Below are positions 32,613-41,796 of a stretch of DNA of 64,000 nt, piece by piece. Source of the stretch: Microbacterium mitrae (GTDB lineage: Bacteria; Actinomycetota; Actinomycetes; Actinomycetales; Microbacteriaceae); assembly GCF_008017445.1 (NCBI RefSeq), contig NZ_VRSW01000001.1:124001-188000 (forward strand), written 5' to 3'. Below the pieces are notes generated by a model. That model worked only from the letters and a program-made list of their open reading frames with translations, did not search any database and was not told the DNA's origin. A program made the position numbers and the translations under genes. Each line of letters starts with the position of its first letter. Within the stretch, counting starts at the first letter, position 1.

Positions 32613-34061
32613 ATGAGACGCGCAAAAATCGTCGCCACCCTGGGTCCTGCAACATCCACATATGAAACCGTTCGATCGCTTCTTGAAGCGGGCGTTGACG
32701 TCGCACGGCTGAACCTCAGCCACGGCGACTATTCGGTGCACGAGGCAAACTTTGCCAACGTGCGTCGTGCGGCAGACGACATCGGTAAGGCCGTTGCCGT
32801 TCTGGTGGATCTGCAGGGTCCCAAGATTCGACTCGGTAAGTTTGCCGACGGACCCCACGAACTCGCAGAGGGCGACCTCTTCACCATTACCACCGAGGAG
32901 ATCCTCGGAACCAAGGAGCGCGTTGGCACGACGTTTAAGGGTTTGCCCCAAGACGTCAAGCCGGGTGACTTCCTTCTGATTGACGATGGCAAGGTACGCG
33001 TCGAGGTCGTTTCGACCGACGGCGTCGACGTTGTCACGAAGGTTATTGTCGCGGGAGCGGTGTCTAACAACAAGGGCATCAACCTTCCCGGCGTAGCCGT
33101 CAACGTGCCGGCGCTGAGCGAAAAAGATGAGGATGACCTCCGCTGGGGTCTTCGCATCGGAGCAGACCTCATTGCGCTGAGCTTTGTGCGTGACGCTCGC
33201 GATATTGAACGCGTGCACGAGATCATGCGTGAAGAGGGAAAGTTCATTCCCACCATCGCAAAGATCGAAAAGCCGCAGGCTGTTGCCGCGCTCGAAGAGA
33301 TCGTCGATGCGTTTGACGGCATCATGGTCGCCCGCGGCGACCTCGGTGTTGAGCTTCCGCTGGAGGCGGTGCCGATCGTGCAGAAGGATGCGGTGGCGCT
33401 TGCTCGCCGCATGGCAAAGCCTGTCATCGTTGCCACGCAGATGCTCGAATCGATGATCACCAGCCCGGTGCCGACGCGCGCTGAGACCAGTGACGTCGCC
33501 AACGCCGTGCTTGATGGTGCAGACGCCGTCATGCTCTCCGGCGAAACGTCTGTCGGTGAATACCCGACGGTCGCTGTTGAGACCATGGCCCGCATCATTG
33601 AGTCGACCGAGGATCACGGCTTGGAGCGTATCCAGCCGCTGACCACGAAGCCTCGCACGCAGGGTGGCGCGATTACGCTCGCTGCCGCGGAGGTCGCTGA
33701 CTTCGTCGACGCGAAGTTCCTCTGCGTGTTCACGCAGTCGGGCGACTCGGCGCGTCGCATGTCTCGCCTGCGTTCCAAGATCCCCATGCTGGCGTTTACG
33801 CCGCTTGAGGGCATCCAGCGCCGCCTGGCGCTGACCTGGGGAATCCGCGCAACCCTGGTCGAGATGGTCAAGCACACCGACCTGATGTACGTGCAGGTAG
33901 ACAACTACCTGCTCGGCAACAAGTTGGCCGAGGTGGGCGACAAGGTTGTGGTGATCTCTGGTTCCCCTCCCGGAATCGTGGGGTCAACCAACGACCTTCG
34001 CGTGCACAAGGTGGGTGACGCCATTCACGGCGCAGCGCCCATCTACCAAGAGGTCAAGTAA
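32613..34061 (+). CDS. pyk: Pyruvate kinase
   Basis: It makes ATP and pyruvate from phosphoenolpyruvate. The 482 residues include the N-terminal RRAKIVATLGPA, the substrate-binding NLSHGD, IAKIEKPQA with the catalytic Lys, IMVARGDLGVELP, MLSGETSVGEYP, and the C-terminal allosteric domain. It is flanked by its own promoter and a terminator, so it is a single unit. Confidence 0.98.
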   Translation: MRRAKIVATLGPATSTYETVRSLLEAGVDVARLNLSHGDYSVHEANFANVRRAADDIGKAVAVLVDLQGPKIRLGKFADGPHELAEGDLFTITTEEILGTKERVGTTFKGLPQDVKPGDFLLIDDGKVRVEVVSTDGVDVVTKVIVAGAVSNNKGINLPGVAVNVPALSEKDEDDLRWGLRIGADLIALSFVRDARDIERVHEIMREEGKFIPTIAKIEKPQAVAALEEIVDAFDGIMVARGDLGVELPLEAVPIVQKDAVALARRMAKPVIVATQMLESMITSPVPTRAETSDVANAVLDGADAVMLSGETSVGEYPTVAVETMARIIESTEDHGLERIQPLTTKPRTQGGAITLAAAEVADFVDAKFLCVFTQSGDSARRMSRLRSKIPMLAFTPLEGIQRRLALTWGIRATLVEMVKHTDLMYVQVDNYLLGNKLAEVGDKVVVISGSPPGIVGSTNDLRVHKVGDAIHGAAPIYQEVK

Positions 34062-34067
34062 GACGGA

Positions 34068-34110
34068 GAAGGGGCTGGGCTCGATCGTCAGGATCAAGCC
34101 CAGCCCCTTC
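34068..34110. terminator. Bidirectional terminator between pyk and the Lrp-like gene
   Basis: GAAGGGGCTGGGCT (34068-34081) pairs perfectly with 34097-34110. It lies between convergent genes and could stop both transcripts; GTTTCTGG follows on the plus strand. Confidence 0.85.
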
Positions 34111-34127
34111 GGCGTTTCTGGAGCGTT

Positions 34128-35123
34128 CTACGCGCTGAACCGGATCGGCACACGCGACTTCACGCGCTCATCATCGTCAAGCAACCAGCCGAGTCGCTTG
34201 ATTTCGCGCAATCGCGTGGCACGGTGCACCACGCGCACCTCGGGAAACTGCGACGTGATGGTTTCTTCGATGTCGAGCAGCTGCTCAATGCGGTTGAGCC
34301 AGAAGACTGTCGAGAGGTTCCAGCGGCTGTGGAGAACGCCCATGCTGAGGCGGGTCGATGGCAGGTGAGAAATGTACTGGCCGACAGCGTCAAGCAGGCG
34401 GGGCGGCACATCGAGGTAGAGGTAGCCCCCGGATGACCAGCCAGACACCGACGCCGCGACCTCGGTGCGTACCGAGATCGCTCCCTCGTGCAACAGGGTC
34501 TCCAGGCGCCGTCCGACGGTTGCGACACTGGTGCGTAGCGCCTCGGCAAGGCTAGACGCACTCATTCGCGGGTCTTCATGCAGCAGCCGGGTCATGTGCT
34601 CTCGTGCGCTGTCGCTGACAACCTCATTGCGAGCGGTGCGGGCACCAAGCAACTCGGCGGTCTGTGCTGGCGCGAGCGCGCCAATGCGCCAGTCGTTGCC
34701 CTGGCTGAACAGCCGAACCGCCTGCGCAACCGAGCGCCCACGAATACCGGGGTGTGACCAGATCGGGTCATCAAGCAGCGCCTCAATACCGGCAATGCCC
34801 GCGTTCGTTTGCGTGTTGATGACGAGATCCCAATCGCCAACCATTGCCGAGATGGAGAGCATGTCGGGATGTTCGGCGAGGGCTTGCGCGACATCCTTGC
34901 GCCGGTGCGGCGTGCACGCGATATGGATCTCGACAATACGGGAGCCGGGCGCGTAGCGCGGCCCGGGAAATGCGCTCATCCACGCCAGTCCTTGAGAGCG
35001 CAATGCCTCCCACCGGCGGGCGGCCGTTGCCGCACTCACGCCGAGCGCCGTGCTGACCTGAGACCACGGCGCCCGCGGGCGCAGCGTCAGCGCCTCCAGG
35101 AGGCCGTAGTCCAGCTCATTCAC
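34128..35123 (-). CDS. Lrp/AsnC-type regulator with duplicated HTH and ligand domains
   Basis: A 331-residue protein holding two Lrp-like units in tandem. The first winged HTH is at about residues 3-50 (LGVSAATAARRWEAL) followed by an AsnC-like ligand domain to about 135. The second HTH is at about 165-215 (LRTSVATVGRRLETLLHEG) with a second ligand-like domain after it. Typical Lrp proteins are about 150 residues. The GTG start at 35123 lies 6 bases after TATTCT, fitting the leaderless pattern. Targets are unknown; the neighbouring S10 peptidase and peptide importer are candidates, which is inference. Confidence 0.85.
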   Translation of the reverse strand: MNELDYGLLEALTLRPRAPWSQVSTALGVSAATAARRWEALRSQGLAWMSAFPGPRYAPGSRIVEIHIACTPHRRKDVAQALAEHPDMLSISAMVGDWDLVINTQTNAGIAGIEALLDDPIWSHPGIRGRSVAQAVRLFSQGNDWRIGALAPAQTAELLGARTARNEVVSDSAREHMTRLLHEDPRMSASSLAEALRTSVATVGRRLETLLHEGAISVRTEVAASVSGWSSGGYLYLDVPPRLLDAVGQYISHLPSTRLSMGVLHSRWNLSTVFWLNRIEQLLDIEETITSQFPEVRVVHRATRLREIKRLGWLLDDDERVKSRVPIRFSA

Positions 35124-35129
35124 CTCACC

Positions 35130-35135
35130 AGAATA
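35130..35135 (-). promoter_or_regulatory. -10 box TATTCT of the leaderless Lrp-like gene
   Basis: On the minus strand TATTCT ends 6 bases before the GTG start, with GGTGAG between. Confidence 0.55.
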
Positions 35136-35173
35136 TCGGTGACCCCTCGGGGCTCGGGTACGCGTGGGTTCGA

Positions 35174-36745
35174 TCACCCGAGCCCGGTTCGGATGTCGTG
35201 AAAGCGGTATTCGCCGGCCACGATGGGCTTCTCGGCATTGCCACTCGCCCAGCGCACAAACTCACGAATGTGGTCGGATTGCGCGACGCGAATGGCGCCG
35301 TTGACGTACATCATGTGGCCGCCCTCGTAGTAGTACGAGACGATGCCGTCGTATGCGCCAGCCGGGATTCGCAGGTGCGCAAAGACATGTTCGGCCGCCG
35401 CGTACGGCGTCGCCGCATCATAGAAGCCGCTTGCGAGATAGACCTTGAGGTCGGGATTGGAGCGCATCGCTGCCGCCAGGTCGTCGGCACTCGAAACGGA
35501 TCGGTTCTCAAATTCGCGGTACGACCACGGAAATACGCGGCCGTACATCAACTCGTAGGTGAGTTCTGTCTCATACCCCAGAACGGAACGGAAGTAGTGG
35601 TTGGCGGCGAAGGCGTAGGGCTGCAGAATGAAATCGAGCGACGGATCAACCTCCATCGCCGCCTGGTTGTTGCGCCCCGGCGACTGCGTGAATCGCGTGT
35701 CCAGGCGGCCAACGGTCAGCTCGTCGTCACGACGCAGCTCGGTGACGAAGTGGCCGTGCTGCACGCGAAGGTTTGCCCGCAATACGAATTCGGTAGATAC
35801 CCCGAGGTAGCCGGCAACCTTCGCCCCGATCTCTCGGCGCTCAGCCGCAGGTAACCGTGACCCGCGCGCGAGCGCCAGCCGGTAGTCCGTCTCGGCGAAA
35901 GCCTGTACCTCATCCAGGAGATCACGCAGGTCGCGGTCACCGTGTTTGCCGTGATAGTGCGCGGCCCCTGCAAAAGTGGGCAGATAGAAGACGAACGGAT
36001 CGTCATTGCCTTCATCCGCGTCATCGATCGTGTGAAAGTCCAAGACAGACGAAATCAGAATCACGCCGTTGAACGCCATGCCGTGTCGTCGCAGGAGGTA
36101 GCCGACCAGCGCCGCAGCCCTCGTGGTTCCGTATGACTCTCCGGCCAAGAACTTGGGCGACACCCAACGCTGATTGACGGTGCTCCACAGCCGGATGGCA
36201 TCGGCGATGAGATCCCGGTCCCCGATGTAGCCGTGGTACTGCGACGGGTCGCTGTCGGCGGTTGCCCGGGAAAAGCCCGTCGTCATCGGGTCGATAAACA
36301 CCAGGTCGGAGTCGATCAGAAGGGTGTGCGCGTTTTCAGTGAGCGCGTAGGGCGGAGCCACACGTGAGTCGACGTCGCCCGTTGACACCAGGTGGGGACC
36401 GAACAAGCCGAACTGCAGCCAGACGGTGGGGGAGCCAGGACCACCATTAAAGATGAACGTGACGGGGCGTTTCGCGCGTTCGTCATCGGGGGCGTCCAGC
36501 ACGTACGAGGCGACGAAGACGCGAGCCCGAGCCTGGTTGCCCTTGAACTTGCCGTCGTCAAAAACCTCGGCACCGATGGTCATTCGACCGGCTGTTGCGG
36601 TGTAGCTCAGCTCGCCGCCAACCGTGTCGATGCGGTGGTTGGTGGTCACCGAGTCGCCGAGAATCATGGTTGGATCGGGCGTTTGCTCGTGAACCGTGGG
36701 GGAGTCGACTGCGGCCTCGGCGCCGCCTGCAGATGGTGTCGTCAC
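35174..36745 (-). CDS. Serine carboxypeptidase-like peptidase, family S10
   Basis: About 523 residues with the alpha/beta hydrolase features of family S10: oxyanion region FNGGPGSPTVW, nucleophile in AGESYGTTRA, Asp in SGFYDAATPY and His in EGGHMMY. The family removes C-terminal amino acids; it is common in eukaryotes and less so in bacteria. No signal peptide is visible, so it is probably cytosolic. I prefer GTG 36745, 7 bases after TAGCGT; ATG 36772 is an alternative and adds 9 residues. It is divergent from the GAF gene and the peptide importer, suggesting a role in using imported peptides. Confidence 0.85.
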   Translation of the reverse strand: MTTPSAGGAEAAVDSPTVHEQTPDPTMILGDSVTTNHRIDTVGGELSYTATAGRMTIGAEVFDDGKFKGNQARARVFVASYVLDAPDDERAKRPVTFIFNGGPGSPTVWLQFGLFGPHLVSTGDVDSRVAPPYALTENAHTLLIDSDLVFIDPMTTGFSRATADSDPSQYHGYIGDRDLIADAIRLWSTVNQRWVSPKFLAGESYGTTRAAALVGYLLRRHGMAFNGVILISSVLDFHTIDDADEGNDDPFVFYLPTFAGAAHYHGKHGDRDLRDLLDEVQAFAETDYRLALARGSRLPAAERREIGAKVAGYLGVSTEFVLRANLRVQHGHFVTELRRDDELTVGRLDTRFTQSPGRNNQAAMEVDPSLDFILQPYAFAANHYFRSVLGYETELTYELMYGRVFPWSYREFENRSVSSADDLAAAMRSNPDLKVYLASGFYDAATPYAAAEHVFAHLRIPAGAYDGIVSYYYEGGHMMYVNGAIRVAQSDHIREFVRWASGNAEKPIVAGEYRFHDIRTGLG

Positions 36746-36752
36746 AGCGATG

Positions 36753-36758
36753 ACGCTA
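36753..36758 (-). promoter_or_regulatory. Candidate -10 box TAGCGT of the S10 peptidase gene
   Basis: The minus-strand hexamer ends 7 bases before GTG 36745. It is weaker support than the other boxes because an upstream ATG is also in frame. Confidence 0.4.
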
Positions 36759-36938
36759 CTGAAATGACGCATCGCGACGTGTCAGTTGCAGGATTCACTA
36801 CATTTGGACGCGATTGTTGGGCCGTTTTTTCATTGTTACGCACAACTCTGGTCAACTTTGACGACCCACCGCCCTCTGGTGCGCGGCTATTTCGCGGAGC
36901 CCCGCGGCATCGGTAGTGTCAACGAAATCCTGCTATGA

Positions 36939-37376
36939 ATGGATAAGTCAATGATCCAATCGCTGAGCTTCGCCGAAGCCTATGATCGCGCTCGCACAAA
37001 TCCCGGTGTGACGCTGTTCACGATCTCGATCGTGACCGCGGATCGGCACTTTGTCACGCGTGCATACACCTCCCACGAAGAGGTCTATCCGCTGGGCGGC
37101 CTCAAGCCGGTTGGCGCCGTCAACCCGAACGCCCCAACCGCGTATCACCCGAATCGCGCGGCTATCGTGGCGGTTTTTCCCGAGCAGGAGTTGATCTTGT
37201 CGCTTGGCGGCTCGGCCGGCATCAATGTTCCGGTGGTCGAAAATGGCGAACTGATTGCCGCGGTGAACTTCTTTCACGATGAAAACGTGTACTCGCCGGC
37301 AGCCGTTGTCGAGGCCGAAGCAATTACGCAAGCTCTGATCCCCACCATCCACATGTTCCGCAAATCGCAGCACTAA
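36939..37376 (+). CDS. GAF-like domain protein beside a peptide ABC importer
   Basis: A 145-residue single-domain protein. The pattern PNRAAIVAVFPEQELILSLGGSAGINVPVVENGELIAAVNFFHDENVYSP resembles the second half of a GAF ligand-binding domain (given here as a motif region at about residues 60-110). There is no output domain. It lies 32 bases before the solute-binding protein gene and is probably co-transcribed with it, perhaps as a small-molecule sensor; the ligand is unknown. ATG 36951 is a possible alternative start. Confidence 0.7.
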   Translation: MDKSMIQSLSFAEAYDRARTNPGVTLFTISIVTADRHFVTRAYTSHEEVYPLGGLKPVGAVNPNAPTAYHPNRAAIVAVFPEQELILSLGGSAGINVPVVENGELIAAVNFFHDENVYSPAAVVEAEAITQALIPTIHMFRKSQH

Positions 37377-37408
37377 TCGCATCCGCGATCCAAACCGAAA
37401 GGCACAGC

Positions 37409-38995
37409 ATGAAGCTTCGACGTATAGCCGTCGCCAGTGTCGCCCTCCTTGCCATCGCACTCTCCGCGTGCGCCGGGGGAGCGAACCAGGGCGGCAATGG
37501 CAATGGCGGTGGCTCCTCCGACGGTGGAGGCCAGCTTGTCATTGACACGGCGTTTGACCTCACCACCCTTGACCCGCAGCGCATGAACGAGCCCAGCGGT
37601 ATTCGCATTCTTCGCGGCGTCTACGAGACCGCCCTCCGATTCACCTCCGCAGACGCCGGCTCGATTGAGCCGTGGCTGGCTGACTACGAGATGAGCGAGG
37701 ACGAAAAGGTTCTCACTCTGACCGTCAAGGAGGGGCCGACGTGGCCCGATGGATCACCCATCACCGCAGACGACATGGTCTTCACGTACCAGCGTCTGAT
37801 CGGCCTCAAGGGCAACCCGTCACCCAACCTTGACGGCATCACGGTGGAGAAGGTGGGCGAGAACCAGCTGACACTGACGTCAGATTCTCCCAACCCGCAG
37901 CTGCCGGTCACGATGGCCAACCCCTCGCTCGGCATCGTGCAGAAGAGCCTTGCCGAAGAGAACGGTGCGACGCTTGACGCTGCCACCGACAAGGCGGAGG
38001 CCTTCTTCAACACCGAGAGCATTGGTTCCGGCCCGTACAAGATCGAAAAGGCCGAGATCGCATCGCAGGTGACCCTGGTTCCGAATGAGGAGTACTGGGG
38101 CGAGCCTGCGAAGCTTGACCGCCTCGTCTTCCGCAACGTCGCCGCGGCAACGCAGCTGATCAATATCAAGGCCGGCACCGCGAACATCGTTGACGGACTC
38201 TCGGGTGAGCAAGCCTCCAAGCTCGACGACTCGCTTCAGGTCACCAGCGAAGCATCTAACCAGATGCTCTACGTGTTGATGAACCAGAACCCGGCGATCA
38301 ACGAGTGGACCTCCAACGCTGACTTCCTGGCAGCGGTGCGCGCGGGTATCGACTATGACGCACTGATGGAAATCGCGGGCCCCGGAACCGTGCGTGCGGC
38401 TGGCATCATTGCTCCGATGATTCCGGGTGCGCTTGATGTGTCTGAGGCGCCGAAGACGGATGTTGCGGCTGCGAAGGCTGCGCTGGCGGCATCAGGCTAC
38501 AAGGGCGAAGAAGTTGAGTTCCACGTGGCAAACGACATGGTGGTTCGTGGTGTTTCGCTGCTGACCATTGCCGAGGCTATCCAGGCACAGCTCAAGGAGC
38601 TGGGCATCAACCTCAAGCTCAACCCGCAGCCGGTTACCACGGCTCTTGGCCCCTACCGTGCTGGCGAGCAGGGCATGGCGCTGTGGTACGTGCAGCCCAG
38701 CCAGCCGCACAACTTCGAGACGCTGAACTACCTGCCGGATGACCAGATGGGCAAGCGCGCCGGCTGGCCGGCAGGTGCTGCTCCGGACATCGAGGCGCTG
38801 GGCGAAGAGATTCGTAACGCAAGCGACGCCGAGCGTGTCGAACTGTTCGGTGAATTCCAGGTGCTCATGAACGAGGAAGGCCCGTACATTCAGCTGTTCT
38901 TGCCGCCGACCACGATTGTCACCACCGACAACGTGACGGGCCTGACCATGCTGCCATCGGGCGACTTCGACATCACGCAGTTGGGCACGAAGTAA
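37409..38995 (+). CDS. Oligopeptide ABC importer, solute-binding lipoprotein (family 5)
   Basis: A 528-residue family 5 solute-binding protein. The signal peptide ends with a lipobox (LSAC, Cys21), followed by a Gly/Ser/Asn-rich linker, then the SBP_bac_5 fold with TLDPQRMNEPSG, ITADDMVFTYQRL and YKIEKAEI. It would sit on the outside of the membrane, bind peptides (or nickel or other family 5 ligands) and deliver them to the permeases that follow. It heads a cluster of two permeases and two ATPases. Confidence 0.92.
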   Translation: MKLRRIAVASVALLAIALSACAGGANQGGNGNGGGSSDGGGQLVIDTAFDLTTLDPQRMNEPSGIRILRGVYETALRFTSADAGSIEPWLADYEMSEDEKVLTLTVKEGPTWPDGSPITADDMVFTYQRLIGLKGNPSPNLDGITVEKVGENQLTLTSDSPNPQLPVTMANPSLGIVQKSLAEENGATLDAATDKAEAFFNTESIGSGPYKIEKAEIASQVTLVPNEEYWGEPAKLDRLVFRNVAAATQLINIKAGTANIVDGLSGEQASKLDDSLQVTSEASNQMLYVLMNQNPAINEWTSNADFLAAVRAGIDYDALMEIAGPGTVRAAGIIAPMIPGALDVSEAPKTDVAAAKAALAASGYKGEEVEFHVANDMVVRGVSLLTIAEAIQAQLKELGINLKLNPQPVTTALGPYRAGEQGMALWYVQPSQPHNFETLNYLPDDQMGKRAGWPAGAAPDIEALGEEIRNASDAERVELFGEFQVLMNEEGPYIQLFLPPTTIVTTDNVTGLTMLPSGDFDITQLGTK

Positions 38996-38999
38996 CACT

Positions 39000-40040
39000 G
39001 TGAATGCATTTATCGCCAAGTATCCGCTGACGCTATTTCTGCTCAGGCGGATCGGTATCGCAGTACTCCTGTTGGTGGGCGTGACGATTGTCACGTTCGC
39101 GCTCACCAATCTGGTTCCCGCCGACCCAGTGAACTTGGCATTGGGAGATGATGCGGCGGCTGATCCAGAAATCGTGGCGCAGTACCGAAAAGAGCATGGG
39201 CTGGACCAGCCCGTGGTCATGAGGTATCTGATCTACATGGGCAACCTGCTACAGGGTGACCTGGGTGTGTCGCTGCAAACGAGCCAGCCCATCGCTGGCG
39301 AGCTTGCAGCGGCACTGCCCGCCACGATCGAACTGGCCGGTGTCTCGGTCATTCTCTCGGTCGTGCTCGGCGTTGGCCTCGGCACGCTCGCCGCCTATCG
39401 GCGCGGCAAGTTTTCTGACCAGCTGTTGCGCGTCATCAGCCTCGCCGGCATCTCGGTTCCGACCTTCTGGCTGGCGCTCGTTGCCTACTACTTCCTCTTT
39501 TACCAGTGGGGGTTGCTGCCCGGTAGCGGTCGCCTTGACCCCACCATGTGGGCGCCCGATCACATCACGGGGCTCTACCTGGTTGACTCTGCGCTGACCG
39601 GAAACTGGGAGGTCTTCGTCAACGCGCTAGGCCACCTCATGCTCCCCGCGATTGTGCTGACGCTCTATTCGATGGGTCTCATGGTTCGCTTCACGCGCAC
39701 CTCCGTGCTGGAAGTGTTGAACCAGGACTACGTGCGTGCCGCACGTGCCAAGGGTCTCAGCCCCGCGCGCATCGTGACCGCCTATGTTCTACGCGGCGCC
39801 GCGGTTCCGATCGTCACCGTCGTTGGCCTGGTGTTCGGAGGCTTGCTCTCGGGCACCGTGCTCGTGGAGTCGGTATTTGCGTGGAACGGTCTCGGCCAGT
39901 ACGCCTACAACGCCGCGAGCAATCTAAACGTGCCGGCCGTGATGGGTGTGGGCCTCGTCGTCGGCGTGATTTACATCGGCATTAACCTCATCGTCGACCT
40001 TGTGTACGGCTTCATTGACCCGAGAGTGAGGACGGCATGA
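39000..40040 (+). CDS. Oligopeptide ABC importer permease, DppB type
   Basis: A 346-residue inner membrane permease with six helices and the BPD_transp_1 EAA loop RAARAKGLSPARIV that contacts the ATPase. The N-terminal VGVTIVTFALTNLVPADPV is typical of DppB/OppB. The GTG start lies 4 bases after the binding-protein stop. It overlaps the next permease by 4 bases. Confidence 0.93.
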   Translation: MNAFIAKYPLTLFLLRRIGIAVLLLVGVTIVTFALTNLVPADPVNLALGDDAAADPEIVAQYRKEHGLDQPVVMRYLIYMGNLLQGDLGVSLQTSQPIAGELAAALPATIELAGVSVILSVVLGVGLGTLAAYRRGKFSDQLLRVISLAGISVPTFWLALVAYYFLFYQWGLLPGSGRLDPTMWAPDHITGLYLVDSALTGNWEVFVNALGHLMLPAIVLTLYSMGLMVRFTRTSVLEVLNQDYVRAARAKGLSPARIVTAYVLRGAAVPIVTVVGLVFGGLLSGTVLVESVFAWNGLGQYAYNAASNLNVPAVMGVGLVVGVIYIGINLIVDLVYGFIDPRVRTA

Positions 40041-40915
40041 CCGCCCGCGTAGACCTCAACGGTGCCGTACGGCCGGCACGCCTCCGTATTCCGCGAGCGG
40101 TGCGTTCGCCGCTTGCCATCATCGGTATTGTCGTGGCCGTAGCGTGGCTACTGATCGCGATTCTCGCGCCCGTCATTGCACCGTTTGACCCGATCAAACC
40201 GGTGGGTGATCGTCTTGCCGCGCCCGGTGGCCAGCACCTGATGGGCACCGACACCCTGGGCCGCGACGTGTTCAGCCGCGTCATCTTTGGCGCGCAGACC
40301 TCAATTCCGCTGTCGCTGCTGCTCGTGCTGCTCTCCATGACCCTGGGGAGCGTGCTCGGCGCGATCGCCGGCTACTTCGGTCGCGTTGTCGACGAGGTCA
40401 TCATGCGCATCACCGACCTGGTGTTCACCTTTCCGACGATCATTTTGGCGATGGTGATTGCCGCCGTTCTTGGCCCGTCGTTGCAGAACGCTGTGATCGC
40501 GATGTTGATTGTGACGTGGCCGTCATACGCCCGTGTGATGCGGTCGCTGGTGATCAGCCTGCGCACCCGCGAGTTTGTGCTCGCCGACCGACTGCTCGGC
40601 GCCTCACCGTGGCGTGTGCTGGGCAAAGACATCTTGCCGAACGTCGCTGGTTCCATTTTGGTGCTGGCAACGCTCGACGTTGGCACCGCGATTCTCCTGC
40701 TTTCTGGCCTGTCATATCTTGGCCTTGGCGCGATTCCGCCCACCGCCGAGTGGGGTTCAATGATCGCTGTCGGCACACAGAACATGGACGAATGGTGGAT
40801 CGCAGTGTTCCCCGGTCTTGCGATCTTGACCGTCGTGCTCGCCGTGAACTTCATCGGCGATGCGCTGCGAGACGCACTCGACCCGTACACCGCAGGAACG
40901 GCAAGGGCCGCGTAA
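40037..40915 (+). CDS. Oligopeptide ABC importer permease, DppC type
   Basis: A 292-residue permease with the DppC/OppC N-terminal region, the MGTDTLGRDVFSRVI motif, and the EAA loop (ADRLLGASPWRVLGKDILPN). Six membrane helices are expected. It pairs with the DppB-type permease. It overlaps the first ATPase gene by one base (TAATG). Confidence 0.93.
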   Translation: MTARVDLNGAVRPARLRIPRAVRSPLAIIGIVVAVAWLLIAILAPVIAPFDPIKPVGDRLAAPGGQHLMGTDTLGRDVFSRVIFGAQTSIPLSLLLVLLSMTLGSVLGAIAGYFGRVVDEVIMRITDLVFTFPTIILAMVIAAVLGPSLQNAVIAMLIVTWPSYARVMRSLVISLRTREFVLADRLLGASPWRVLGKDILPNVAGSILVLATLDVGTAILLLSGLSYLGLGAIPPTAEWGSMIAVGTQNMDEWWIAVFPGLAILTVVLAVNFIGDALRDALDPYTAGTARAA

Positions 40916-41796
40916 TGACGAATGACATGGTGGTCGACACGACCGCGAAGCTGACGATTCGTAACCTTCGGGTGACGCTGCCTGGGCCGTCGAAAAAAGA
41001 CCCGCGCAAGCAGATTCTTGACGGCGTTGACCTGACGCTGCGCCCGGGAAAGATCTCAGGCATTGCGGGGGAGAGCGGCTCTGGCAAGACGATGACAGGC
41101 CTTGCTGTGTTGGGCCTGCTGCCGCCGGGTGCGGCGGTTGACGGAACCATTGAGTTCGAGGGCCGCAACCTGCTGAAGTTGGGTAGCCGCGAGCTGAACG
41201 GCGTGCGCGGTCGCAAAATTGCGATGGTGTTCCAAGATCCGTCGACGAGCCTGCACCCGATGATCAAGGTGGGCGTGCAGCTCACCGACCACGTGCGCAA
41301 GCACTTGGGGCTTTCGAAGCGGGCCGCCATGGCAAAGGCCGAGGGGCTGCTTGAAATGGTGGCGATTCCGGAACCACGTGAGGCACTTTCGAAGTATCCG
41401 CACCAGTTTTCCGGTGGCATGCGTCAACGTATTGCCATCGCGGTGGCACTGGCGTGTGACCCGGACGTGCTGATTGCCGACGAACCGACCACGGCGCTGG
41501 ACGTGACCGTGCAGGCCGGAATCCTGCGCCTGCTGCGTCGCCTGTGCGATGACCTCGGTGTCGCAATCATGCTGGTGACGCATGACCTCGGTGTGATGAG
41601 CGCGGTGGCTGATGATGTTACGGTGATGCGCCGTGGGGCAATTGTTGAGCACGGCCCGCGTTTTGATGTGCTGACAAACCCGCAGCATCCGTATACCCGC
41701 GAGCTCATTGCTTCGTTGCCTGGCAATCGCATTGCCGACCCGCTGGAGCACGGTAACGCTGATGAGATTCCTGACGAGTTGGAGAGTGCATCGTGA
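40915..41796 (+). CDS. Oligopeptide ABC importer ATPase, DppD type
   Basis: A 293-residue ATPase with Walker A GESGSGKT at 52-59, Q-loop MVFQDPSTSLHPM, signature FSGGMRQR, Walker B VLIADEPTTALD and the switch His in VTHD. It ends with the C-terminal oligopeptide-transporter region (HPYTRELIASLP). The start at 40915 overlaps the permease stop; longer readings lie in the permease gene. Confidence 0.93.
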   Translation: MTNDMVVDTTAKLTIRNLRVTLPGPSKKDPRKQILDGVDLTLRPGKISGIAGESGSGKTMTGLAVLGLLPPGAAVDGTIEFEGRNLLKLGSRELNGVRGRKIAMVFQDPSTSLHPMIKVGVQLTDHVRKHLGLSKRAAMAKAEGLLEMVAIPEPREALSKYPHQFSGGMRQRIAIAVALACDPDVLIADEPTTALDVTVQAGILRLLRRLCDDLGVAIMLVTHDLGVMSAVADDVTVMRRGAIVEHGPRFDVLTNPQHPYTRELIASLPGNRIADPLEHGNADEIPDELESAS

